A program made the position numbers and the translations under genes. From Heliocidaris erythrogramma (Eukaryota; Echinodermata; Echinoidea; Camarodonta; Echinometridae), in contig CM046863.1 in assembly GCA_025617745.1 (NCBI GenBank), positions 56,247,829-56,311,828 on the forward strand: a DNA stretch of 64,000 nucleotides. The letters are read 5' to 3'. Positions 47,266 to 57,679 of this stretch are shown in pieces. The stretch's first letter is position 1, and each line of letters begins with the position of its first letter. The notes beneath the pieces are model-generated. The model was not told where the DNA came from and did no database searches. It saw only the letters and a program-made list of their open reading frames with translations.

Positions 47266-47917
47266 CTGCAATGAAATGCAAACAGAACACTTGTCACATT
47301 CACATGCATCGGCTATACATGACACTACATAGGGAACGAGTGGAAAATGTCAATTCTCGCTACCCCAAATACGCAATTTCGCCAACAGATGCCGTTTGTC
47401 ATGCAAACCACGCATGCGCAGTGCTGACAATATCCCGATTGGGTCGACAAGTCTTTGTCTTTTTGCATTGAAAATATACACAGGTATTACAAAAATCCTC
47501 GAGTTTGAGTATAAATTAACCGACATGTTTGAAAAGATACCATGATTTATTGAGACAATTGGTTGCATTTTCAAAATTTGAGTGGTTTATGTCATGCGAT
47601 CCAAAAAATTAAGCATTTTAGCACTCATTTTATTCATAAGCCGTAGTATTTCAATACGGACCGGAAGTGAAGTTGAGAAGATGCGGACCATTTCCATACA
47701 TAATATTGCCCTCTACGTCGAAAATTGCATATTTGAGGTAGCGAGAATTTAAAAAAAAGTCCAAAGTATCACTTTAATAACATTCAGCTAAAATATTTAA
47801 TTGTTTTAAACAAACAGTGTCATTTTGATGTGATTTCCCACCATGTAGAGAATATCGCTTTCTTTCATATTTTAAAGCTATATGTGCACGTTTCAGTATT
47901 ACAAAATATATACTTAC

Positions 47918-47960
47918 CTGAACGACATAACTCTCGTAATTTAGAGCACCACATTCACTC
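47918..47960 (-). CDS. Putative 43-nt linker exon (phase 2 to 0)
   Basis: The acceptor is strong (CTCATTTCTTTTTC... ATGTAG) and the donor is a perfect CAG then GTAAGTA. It encodes SECGALNYESYVVQ after a one-base completion of the preceding codon (AA plus G gives Lys from the 51-kb LRR exon) and exits in phase 0 into the 47-kb LRR exon. Without it the LRR exons could not be joined in frame. Confidence 0.6.
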
Positions 47961-48128
47961 CTACATGATATTTGAAAAAGAAATGAGGGAAAGAATGTGA
48001 TCCTATTCATTTTTAGGAAATGACTTTTTCCATGTCTAACGTTTGCTTTCACTGACAAAAAAATAAACAAAAACACACACACAAATTACTTCATCTACAT
48101 TTATTTTTTTTACTTCACTTAACATGGT

Positions 48129-48300
48129 ATTTGTAAACAAATTTTCGGCGTTACTCCCAGTGTTAAAGATCGTATGTTCGATCTGTAATGAAAATCACAA
48201 GTCAGAAAAAATTGGAACCAGCGGGATTCGAACCTGTCATCTACTGCTTGCCGGGCAGCGACTTAACCACCAGGCTATTCTGGTTCACGGCCAAGTCACG
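48129..48300 (-). mobile_element. tRNA-derived SINE, minus-strand copy
   Basis: The tRNA-like head lies at 48215-48286 on the minus strand and the tail runs left to TTTGTAAACAAATTTT. It is the mirror of the copy at 48501-48672, about 200 bp away. Confidence 0.75.
48215..48286 (-). tRNA. tRNA-like SINE head (anticodon-like GGC)
   Basis: The 72-nt unit has a perfect acceptor pairing (GAACCAG with CTGGTTC), A box TAGCCTGGTGG and canonical B box GGTTCGAATCC. A pairing GCTGC/GCAGT closes loop CCGGCAA. The T stem is imperfect and position 33 is C rather than U, so this is a pol III promoter head rather than a translation tRNA. TTTTTT follows shortly downstream as a possible pol III stop. Confidence 0.4.
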
Positions 48301-48306
48301 ATGAAC

Positions 48307-48449
48307 GGTCCGCCGTGGACAATAGTTAGTAAATGAAGAAGCTTAATGGGAGGAATTTTAATTTGTAAACAAATTTTAGGCGTTACTCCCAGTGTTAAAA
48401 TTCCTCCCATTAAGCTTCTTCATTTACTAACTATTGTCCACGGCGGACC
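48307..48449. repeat. Perfect ~54-bp-arm palindrome between the SINE copies
   Basis: GGTCCGCCGTGGACAATAGT at the left pairs exactly with the complement ending CCACGGCGGACC at the right. The spacer is a third SINE tail fragment (TTTGTAAACAAATTTTAGGC). Confidence 0.9.
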
Positions 48450-48500
48450 GTTGTATATTAATGAGTCAGAAAGAAGAGGATCTTGGGTATTTGATTCCAG

Positions 48501-48711
48501 TTCATCGTGACTTGGCCGTGAACCAGAATAGCCTGGTGGTTAAGTCGCTGCCCGGCAAGCAGTAGATGACAGGTTCGAATCCCGCTGGTTCCAATTTTTT
48601 CTGACTTGTGATTTTCATTACAAATCGAGCATACGATCTTTAACACTGGGAGTAACGCCTAAAATTTGTTTACAAATTAAAATTCCTCCCATTAAGCTTC
48701 TTCATTTATTA
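48501..48711 (+). mobile_element. tRNA-derived SINE, plus-strand copy
   Basis: The tRNA-like head (48520-48591) is followed by a body containing TTCTGACTTGTGATTTTCAT and ACACTGGGAGTAACGCCTAA. The tail is ATTCCTCCCATTAAGCTTCT, shared with the central palindrome. Confidence 0.78.
48520..48591 (+). tRNA. tRNA-like SINE head (anticodon-like GGC)
   Basis: Identical in layout to the minus-strand copy at 48215-48286, with the same perfect acceptor stem, A box and B box and a T-run (TTTTTT) just after it. Treated as a SINE promoter, not a functional tRNA. Confidence 0.4.
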
Positions 48712-48973
48712 ACATGGTATGTTGAAGTTCGCCATCAGTGAGCTATCCCACTTTATCCTTTGATTTATATTGCTACGGACAAGTAACGTAATAAGCCAGG
48801 AGCCTGTCCCGAAATTACACCAATAAGATTTGACGCCTTAAAGTTACATGGATTAACTAGTCATTGACAAAAACATTGTCAGCCTGACCGTAGCCGTCGT
48901 GTTTAGCCCCTCAAACCCCCAAAGCTGACGACGAAGTCGGGTCGATTTCACCCCACCTACCCCACGCACACAA

Positions 48974-49211
48974 TCAGGGGCGGATCCAGGATTTTGTAGG
49001 GGGGGGGGGGGGGGGGGAGTAGCAACAAACTAAAAAAAAAAATCGCCAGACCTCCAAAATTAGCTTCCCTCCATAATTCTCTGACAAGCAAAAAAAAAAA
49101 GTTTTCGTTCTAAATGGGGGGGGGGGGGGGCACAGTGCATACTTTTCTTCCAAAGGGGGTACGGGCCGGATGTGCCCCCCCCCCCCCCAAAAAAAAAAAA
49201 AAAAAAAAAAA

Positions 49212-49244
<33 letters not shown>

Positions 49245-49275
49245 ATAAAAAAAAATAAAAATAAAAATCCGCCGC
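48974..49275 (+). mobile_element. hAT-like MITE with poly-G and poly-C interior
   Basis: The left end CAGGGGCGGATCCAGGATTT is matched by AATCCGCCGCTG at the right. Two G-runs, a C-run and a long A-run lie inside. Frames through it are artefacts. Confidence 0.7.
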
Positions 49276-49279
49276 TGCA

Positions 49280-51000
49280 CCAAACATTGCCAGTAGGAAG
49301 TATGACCGGACATTACACAAATCTAAAAGGCTGACCACATTTTTTATCAGGAAGGGGTGTCAGACCCTTTGAAGAAAGTGCCCTTTGACATAGAAAAGCA
49401 TTTGACTTCAACAGTTAAAAATTGTTTTCTTCAATTCAGTTCGATGATATAATATTATACCAGTATTCAAAGGATTGACACCCAATGCAATTCAAGAAGA
49501 TAACAATACTCAAAATTTATTATCTATAATTTTGAGTATTGTAATGAAATTTATATTAGTATTGTCATAAAATTATATATCATATGTATAATTTTGAAAT
49601 TTTTTTTCGTGAAGTGCATTTGGTTTTAATCATTTGAATAGGCCTACTGAGTTATAATTAATATGGTTATGAAATATGTACTGTTTTCTCAAAATTACCC
49701 CCTCACCAAAAGGAAAAAAAAAGAGAAGAAAATGTGAGGATTATGTAAACACACCAACTGAGCCTGAGGATCTCCACCAGTTTAACAAGACATAATACAT
49801 GTATAATAATAGAGAAGCATGCAAGGACGGTATCTGTGTAATTAACACATGCACGGTAGATTTCAGCATGTCGGTCACATGTATGAAAACACTTCGCGAG
49901 AAAGGCTTTGCTTTACAAAAATAGACCTATCAACACTTGTATAGTCATGTACAAGGTAACCTAACCTTGTACCCCATCATACATGTTTCTGTCTGAATTC
50001 CTACAATAGGCTTTATGTGAATTATCTTGGATTAGTCCAGCCTCCAGGATAGATCATGTAGGCCTATTCATTAGTATACATGAAGAAGAGGGAAATAACT
50101 ATTTAAATTATTCAATTTCATCTTGGAGCAAAAATATATTATTTGAAGAGTCCCTGAACCAGGTAATCTAGCAAATGAAAGTAAATTATATCCTGCTTAC
50201 ATTGATTTTGCAATCATTTTGGGTGTTCTGTTTTATTTTACACTTAGGGTCTTAGTGCAGCAGCGATTGGTCGACATAGTCCCACATAGACATAGACTGC
50301 GTTTGGGCCTACATGTATGGTCGGGGGTACGGGTCCTAAAGCTACGCACCATACAAATCACATACACGCGCAATGCAACGCGTTCAAATCAGGCTAAAAC
50401 ACACACGCGATACACACAGTCAATTTCAATATCAATTTGCATTCATTTATTGCATGTGCGTAGCTTTAGGACCCCTTCATTTTTAAGAACAAAATTTGAC
50501 ATCGGCGCCGGCATTGATATCGACCTGAAAACGTGCATTATTGACATTCACCCATCGTAATTTTCTCCACAAATCAACTTTAGAATATCCAGAATCAGGA
50601 TATGGAATGAAATTGGTGACAAGCCAGTGATTTCTGTGACCTTTTAGCTGCTGAAAACAAAGTGCATAGCTTTAGGTCCCCCCATCATACATGAGTAGGC
50701 TAGATTATAGAATGAGAACGTTTGTGCTCGTAAAAATAACAACTTCATTAAGTTGTGCTCTTGATATTGACCATAGAGGGATTTAAATCTATAATCTAAT
50801 AAAAAAAGTTAAAACCTATTGGCCCTATCTTAAGACTTATTATTATTTGCACAATAGATTAGGCCTACACTGATCGTTAACACTAACAACACTAACAGTA
50901 ACACTAACACTAACAGTAACAGCAGCTGTGTTAGAACTTAGGCCTAGGGCTAGGGTATATAGCATAGGCAGTTACTAGTTAGATCTAACGTTAGATCTAG
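49280..51000. other. NLR intron, no exon found
   Basis: A small hairpin lies at 49503-49541 (CAATACTCAAAATT and complement). AACACTAACAGTAAC repeats occur at 50878-50925. The plus-strand frame 50219-50560 lacks a recognisable domain. Confidence 0.4.
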
Positions 51001-51009
51001 CCTACTCAC

Positions 51010-51488
51010 TTTAACTGCAATGACTTGCCAAAGAGGTCAACCAAGGATTCCTCATCTCTGCCCTTCTGCCCGAACAAATGTAGCCATTGTTGGTTTGGGG
51101 TTTGTTCGCTGATCAGAAGGCCCAGTCCTGCAATCGTGTCTTTCGAGTCAGTCATCTCTTCTGTTGAAAGTGAGGATGAGACGTGATCCCCGGTCTGATG
51201 ACGCATAGGCCTAGAGCTGGCCGTAATGTTCCTCTCTGCATCATCGATAGTGATATCGATCTCTTTCAAGCCTGGGAGCGATGAGAGCAGACCTTCGTAG
51301 CTTTGTGCCGTCACCCCCTTTGCTATAAGCTTTGTGACGACTGGAAGCTTAGGTGAAGATGACGGGAAACTCAGAGAGGAGTCTGAGATGATGAGAGTAT
51401 GTAGCATCGAAAATGATCCCAGGCAGGACCATAACCCATTCGTCACGTCGATAGTAATAGAAGATCCCTCAAATTTAACTTCTCTAAC
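51010..51488 (-). CDS. NLR leucine-rich-repeat exon (cassette 1)
   Basis: From the acceptor ACAACAG the frame reads VREVKFEGSSITIDVTNGLW and continues to a GTGAGT donor (about 159 residues, phase 0 in and 2 out). Shared cassette features: LWSCLGSF, LIISDSSLSFP, VTKLIAKGVT, SYEGLLSSLPGLKEIDITID, GLGLLISEQT. The 5' part is more diverged than in the other two copies (no HCQLS/DCQLS motif). Its phase-0 entry fits the proposed NACHT exon donor at 60062. Confidence 0.76.
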
Positions 51489-51489
51489 C

Positions 51490-52004
51490 TGTTGTAGTAA
51501 TGGTTGTTAAAGATGGATTGATTCAAGAGGGGGGCGTGAAGTGAAATCATTAAGGTTGATTTTGATATGACCACTTACTATGATTTCAATGTTTTGTAAC
51601 ATATACCAATTTACAAAATTGGTCAAGTGAAGAAAAATAAAGGCAAATGCTAAATCACTGAAGTTCAGAAGTTCGGCCATTGTAATACAGTAAGGAAACA
51701 ATACCTTTAAAAAAATCAAGATAATGACTTGAAAGTGAAAAAAAAAACCTCACTACAGATTATTCTTTTTTATCAACTGTCATGCACCGTTGATGTCGTT
51801 TTCTTTCCGTGTTTTTTTTTTTTTTTGGTATACATTACCAAAACACAAACAATTGATAACATTTTCCGTCTGGATGGGTTGTCAGACGGCCCCTAAAAAT
51901 TAATTTCTTTCCTTTAATAAGGCCCATGCAGAGGGGTGTCGATCCATGTTCATGATTGGGGGGGGGGGGGGGGGGGGGGGGAGGTGACCGGAGAGGGAGC
52001 GAAG
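51490..52004. other. Intronic, no exon found
   Basis: A poly-T run lies near 51814-51826 and a poly-G run of about 24 at 51958-51981. AGACGGCCCCTAAAAATT at about 51884 has an inverted copy at 58786. Confidence 0.4.
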
Positions 52005-52005
52005 C

Positions 52006-52783
52006 CAGTGGCGTATCTAGGGATTATGGCGCCTGCGGCAAAAAAGTGAAGTTACCACCCCCCCCCCCCCCCCGAGTGCCCAAACCTATCTACGGTATTG
52101 TATAAGAGAGGGAGCAACGCGACCGAGCGGCAAAATTTTCAATTTTTAACCCTGAAAACGCAATTTCTTGTGCATTTTACCCAAGAAATTTTGCACTTGA
52201 CCACCGCAAGTGAGCGGTAGAAAAGCTCGAATTCTATACGTACATTGATAACGGTTTTCTATTCACTCACTTCTACAATCTGGAGCAAAACTAACAAAAA
52301 CCCTGTAGGCTTGAGACAAAATCGAGAAATTCAGTAAGGCTACCTGAAGTTGAGATTTCTTTCAAAAGTTGAACCTTTGCAAATGCTGTTTTATACTCTA
52401 TTGCAATATTTAGCAGGAGTCATATGAACTTACATGATAAAGCGAGCAAAGCAATTACACCTTTATTTTTTCACATTTTGAACCCTTTATGCTATTTAAG
52501 AAATATATACTGGGGCGCAAAATTATAGATCCTGAAAGAAAATAATTATGCGAGGGAGCAAAGCGACCGAGCTTTGGAAAATTTTTGCATTTCAAACCTC
52601 CAGAAACTAGATTTCTAGTGCATTTACCTTGCTGATTTTGGGACGCACAATCCAGGCGCAAGATTTTAATTTTTCTTAATTTCCCTCTCTTTTCCCCCTC
52701 TCCTTTGCGTATTTTTCGCCCCCTCCAAGTACCACCTGGGGACGTGCCCCTGCCCCCAACCCCCTGCCCTAGATACGCCACTG
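52006..52783. mobile_element. hAT-like TIR element, copy 1
   Basis: CAGTGGCGTATCTAGGG at the left and its exact complement CCCTAGATACGCCACTG at the right bound 778 bp. The interior holds a C-run and repeated (G)AGCAAAGCGACCGAGC phrases. It is homologous to 56860-57675. No transposase frame and no clear 8-bp target duplication. Confidence 0.82.
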
Positions 52784-53212
52784 AATGCCCCTCCCATACC
52801 AGGGACTTTTTCAAAAGTCTGTCTGGAAAACTTGCATTTTAGAGCATCCCAAATGGTTTTTAATGAAAAGAAGGAATATACGACAATGGGCGGACGGAAC
52901 CCCTTAGTTGAGAATAACAATGCGAGCGAAAAAAAATTCTTCGATATTTTTGCCTTGACATTATGGCATTTCTTATTTCCTTTTTTCTAACGTAATGGTA
53001 TTTCAAGATCAAACATAATGAGTTGGGATAATTATTTGTTTTAAGTTAATATATCATAACTAGCAGAAGCAGCCCGTGGACATCCACGGGCGCTAGCTGT
53101 GTTTATGATTAATCACCGTACCGTATATTTGTTACAATAATCAAGTGAATAAATAAAAAAGTTGGGTAAAGTTATTTTTACCAAGAAGTATTTACAACAT
53201 GTCCATTGACGG

Positions 53213-53544
53213 ACCGGGGGGGGGGGGGGGTGCTTCTGGCCCGTGCCATCCCCACCCCCCCCCCCCGTTCAATGGCAGGAAAGTATGCATTTTGACCATA
53301 GACGATCCACCCTTTTGTTGATTGTGCCCCCGCCCCCTTTTAGAATGAAACCTTCTTTTTTTTTGCTTGTCAGAGGATTATGGAGGGACCCCCATAACCA
53401 CCCCCTCCTGAACGAATTTTCTAGGTCTGACGAAAAAAAAATTCTCGCCCCCCCCCCCCCCCCCCCAGGTCTGCCTTTTCCAAAAGTTGACAAACCTGCA
53501 CTTGTTTTCCCCGCCTTATACTAAATTCTGGATCCGCCCCTGAT
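53213..53544 (-). mobile_element. Degraded hAT-like MITE, minus orientation
   Basis: It ends CTGGATCCGCCCCTGA, the complement of the CAGGGGCGGATCCAG start seen at 48974 and 37103. Internal G- and C-runs and TTTTTTTGCTTGTCAGAG match those elements inverted. Confidence 0.6.
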
Positions 53545-53549
53545 CATGT

Positions 53550-54720
53550 GAATATGTCTTATTTATCCAAAGCTTGCATGAGTTCTGAAGAAAATTCCTT
53601 TTAATCTTGATGAAAATTGGTGATATGGATATAATAATGTTCGAGCAGAATACCCATGCATAGACCTAGAGGGAGCGATTTGATCTTGCCATGTTTCTGT
53701 GGTTTATTAATACTCAGAGTAACATCCATAATTAGCGGTACGTCCCCTGTAAAGGATGCAATAATGAGAAAAAATGAATTTGTCATTTTATTTTCAGGGG
53801 GATTATGGCCCCCTTATATGGGTCTTGGGAGGACCGACGGATTGACATCCCCCCTACTACCCCCCCCCCCCCCCCCCCTCCAGCTCCCCCCATTCCATTG
53901 TCATCCCATCACCCCCAGGGCGAGGGGAGAAGGGATTAATATCATTATACGTATTCATAATCATTATGGAAATATTTTCGAAGGAATTTTCTTCTTATCA
54001 GATTTTCTGATAAAGTGTCAAATTACCGGTAGCGAACGTCGTGAAACATACACACTAAACTGTGTGTGTGACCATGAAGCTTCAAATGATGTAACTCTAT
54101 ACCTGTATGATGACCTGTACACGTACGTGCGAACGATCTAACACGTGTGTATAATACTGTATTGTACACTGAAGCCATGCGGATATATGGCCATGCTGTT
54201 CTTTGGCATAGCTCCCCTTCACAGGGAAAGGTATATGGGTTGGCTGGGCCTGAAGCTACAAACCCGCTTCATGGGTTGGTGGAATTATTAGGCCTACTCC
54301 CTGCGGAAATTCAATGTTTAAAAATGAATTTATGAAATATGGACGGGACGTCAGCCCTCAAGAAGTGCCTCCCACCACCCTAAGAACCCTTCCCCACCCG
54401 TGGGTACCAAAAGGCGGGGACCGAAAGGGCCAGGGGAGGAGCCTATTTGAACCAAAAAAAGAGCCCGAAATCCTTAGTGTATTATATTATAAGATTCTTA
54501 TTTATTATATAAAAAAAATATCGGGGGTGATGATACAAGCCCCCCCCCCCCCCCCACTTCATTTTATTTTTTGATATATACCCCCACCCGCCCCCCCCCC
54601 CCCACCCCGGGTCGACAACCATGCCCATGGACCAAATGTTGTCAGACATAAGAGAGGAGCTTGCCAAGTATCTGGCCTATGTGGCTGCATGCTGAAATCT
54701 ATACCATTCATGACACAAAT
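53550..54720. other. No gene recognised
   Basis: Several C-runs (53863, 54540, 54590) and short frames without domains. CGTGAAACATACACACTAAA-type sequence has no match I know. Confidence 0.4.
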
Positions 54721-54721
54721 A

Positions 54722-55407
54722 CAGTGCTAGAAAAATACTCTGATCAGAGTCATGAGTTTCTAATTTTCGATTTTTTTATTTCAGATCATCTTCATGAACT
54801 AAAATATAAGTCAGCATTAGCTGTTTATATATAGTCTGAAAGCTTGACATCAAGTAAACTCGGTCAGATATATTACAAACAGACAATATAATTGTAAAGG
54901 GTATATAGTGAAGAGTAGGTTACATGAGTTCAAGTTCATGACATCAGCCTTTTATAACAAGTAGTGTTTATTGTTCTATCGTTATGACTTGTCTCCCTCA
55001 TTCAGTTACATTCTACATAATGTTGTCCTCCCTTTAATAATTAATTGTTCAATTACTTGAACTCCTGTAACCTATACTCTTGACTAGTATACCCTCTACA
55101 ATTAGATTGTCTGTTACTTTCCCTTTGTATACAATAATTATATTATTATCCCCTAATCAACATTCTTACTGTATTCAATTTCTTGATCCCATTTAACATT
55201 CAATTTGTTGGTATACTTCTCAATCACTCTCCTTTCTGACTTTTAATCTTGTTCCTTTTCTGTTTGTAATTTATCTGATTGAATTTACTTGATGACAACT
55301 TTCAGACTATACAAACAGCTCATGCTCACTTATATTTTAGTTCCTAAAGATGATCTCAAATAAAAGGTCCAAAAATTTGAAACTCATCAGAGTATTTTCA
55401 TAGCACT
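54722..55407. mobile_element. Snap-back element, full-length imperfect inverted repeat (~685 bp)
   Basis: Paired segments nest from both ends. CAGTGCTAGAAAAATACTCT pairs with AGAGTATTTTCATAGCACT. TTCATGAACTAAAATATAAG pairs with CTTATATTTTAGTTC. ATATAGTCTGAAAGCTTG pairs with the TTTCAGACTATA segment. GGTTACATGAGTTCAAGT pairs with ACTTGAACTCCTGTAACC near the centre. Confidence 0.85.
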
Positions 55408-55669
55408 ATAATATATCCTGGCTATGCGGTTGGATCCTTCACGTCTGCCCCCCCCCCCCCCTATTGAAAAATCCTGTCTACGCCTGTGTATGTATTAACA
55501 TACTTTAATTTATATTTTAACAGTACTTTAATGTATTTTATCTTGTCAATTGAACAATGTCAGCTTTTAGCTGCATGTTTAATGATTTTTATGACAATAA
55601 ACCAATTCAATCAATCAACCACAGAAGATAGTGGGCGGTTGTGCGAAATTGGTGATGAGCACGCAAAGC

Positions 55670-56930
55670 GTGCTCCCCAGGGGGTGGGTGCAGGGAGGGG
55701 CAGTTTCCTCCCTCCCGCGCGTAGCGCGAAAGCTCTTACGTTTTACAGCAAATCTGAGAGAAAGATAACGGCTCGTAGCACTTTTTTTTAGGCGGAAAGT
55801 TATAGTTCGACGCCTTGTCTGCTTTTCAGTTATTTAGACGTAATACTGCACTGTATGTAACAGGGGTGGGTGCAGGGAGGGGGAGTAGCGCGAAAGCTCT
55901 TACGTTTTACAGCAAATCTGAGAGAAAGATAACGGCTCGTAGCACTCTTTTAAGGCAGAAAGTTAGTTCGACGCCCTGGCCGCTTTTCAGTTATTTGGAC
56001 GCAATACTGCACTGTATGTAACAGGGGTAGGTGCAGGGAGGGGGAGTTTCCACCTTCCCGCGCGAAGCGCGAAAGCTTTGACGTTTTAGCAAATTTGAGA
56101 GAAAAATAACGGCTTGTAGCCTATAGCAAACAATTTTTTTAGGCGGAAAGTTATAGTTCGACGCCCGGACCGCTTTTCAATATTAATATTTTTTTTTTTG
56201 CCAAACCTTCACAATTAGCTCAGTTAGGGGTTATGGGGGTCCATTTTACCTCCATAATTCCCTGACAAGCAAAAAAAAAAAAAAAAAAAAGGTGTTTCAT
56301 TCTAAAAGGGGGGGGGGGAGTACAATCGAGAAAATGGCGGATCGTCTATGGTCAAAATGCATACTTCTCTTCCGGCACGTGCCCCCCCCCCCCCCCCCCC
56401 CCCCACTGTAGCCGCCAATGGGTGAAGGGAAGAGGGGGAGTTTCCACCTTCCCGCGCGAAGTGCGAAAGCTTTGACGTTTTAGCAAATTTGAGAGAAAAA
56501 TAACGGCTTGTAGCCTATAGCAAACAATTTTTTAGGCGGAAAGTTATAGTTCGACGCCCGGACCGCTTTTCAATATTATTATTTGGACGCAACATTTTGC
56601 ATGCGAGAGAGCGAAGTCAGTGGCGTATCTATATGGGGATTATGGCGCCCGGGGCAAAAAAGTGAAGTATAGCGAGGGGGAGTTTCCACCTTCCCGCGCG
56701 AAGTGCGAAAGCTTTGACGTTTTAGCAAATTTGAGAGAAAAATAACGGCTTGTAGCCTATAGCAAACAATTTTTTAGGCGGAAAGTTATAGTTCGACGCC
56801 CGGACCGCTTTTCAATATTATTATTTGGACGCAACATTTTGCATGCGAGAGAGCGAAGTCAGTGGCGTATCTATATGGGGATTATGGCGCCCGGGGCAAA
56901 AAAAGTGAAGTTACGCCCCCCCCCCCCCCC
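55670..56930. repeat. Tandem repeat field (GGTGGGTGCAGGGAGGGG unit)
   Basis: At least five partial units, about 165-290 bp each, share CGCGAAAGCT.T.ACGTTTTA, AGAGAAA.ATAACGGCT.GTAG and GGCGGAAAGTTATAGTTCGA. Two later units also repeat GCGAAGTCAGTGGCGTATCT. A hAT-like MITE remnant and C- and G-runs are nested inside. Confidence 0.88.
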
Positions 56931-57675
56931 CCCCCCTCGTGTGCCCGAACCTATCTACGTTATTGTACAAGTCAGGGAGCAAAGCGGCAAATTTTTCAAG
57001 TTTTAACACTAAAAAACGCATTTTCTTGTGCATTTTACCAAGGAAATTTTGCATTTGACCACCACAGCTCGAATTTTATACATTGATAAACGGTTTTCTA
57101 TTCACTAAGTTCTACAATCGGGAACAAAACCCTATATAGGCTTGAGAACGAGATTTCTATTAAAAGTTGAACTTTTGCAAATGCTGTTTTATACACTTTA
57201 TCCTATATTGGGAGCGCAATATTTAGCAGGAGTCATATGAAACTTACATAATATAGCGAGCAAATCAATTACATCTTTTTTTTCAAACCTTTTGAAGCCT
57301 TTATGCTATTTAACCCCTACACTACGGGAACCGGGTGTCTCCTGTATTAAGGCTATGAGAGTTAAAGAATTCAGTAGCCAACGGTTTAAGAACTATATAC
57401 TGGGGGAGCGAAATTACGAGATCCTGAAAGAAAATAATTATGCGAGGGACCCGGAGCAAAGCGACCGAGCTTTGGAAAATGTTCGCATTTAAAAACCGTC
57501 AAAAAAAAACAAACAACATTCTAGTGCATTTACCTTGCGGATTTGGGGCGGTGATCCGTAAAGATTATGATTTTTATTAATTTCCCCCTATTTTTCTTTC
57601 TCTCCTTTGCGTTTTTTGCGCCACCTCCAAGTGCTGCACCGGGAACGTGCCCCCTGTCCCCTACATACACCACTG
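56860..57675. mobile_element. hAT-like TIR element, copy 2
   Basis: CAGTGGCGTATCTATATGGG at the left; the right end CCCTACATACACCACTG is diverged. The body is homologous to 52006-52783. A fragment of its left end is repeated at 56618, inside the tandem field. Confidence 0.75.
57310..57391. mobile_element. Tiny palindromic element, copy 2
   Basis: TTTAACCCCTACACTACGGG and GTAGCCAACGGTTTAAG match the element at 23876-23951 at about the 80 percent level by eye. It lies nested in the hAT-like element. Confidence 0.6.
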
Positions 57676-57679
57676 AGCG

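Noticed and set aside
48215..48591. Two functional tRNA genes
   Set aside because: The T stem is imperfect, position 33 is not U, and both are embedded in longer SINE-like repeats.
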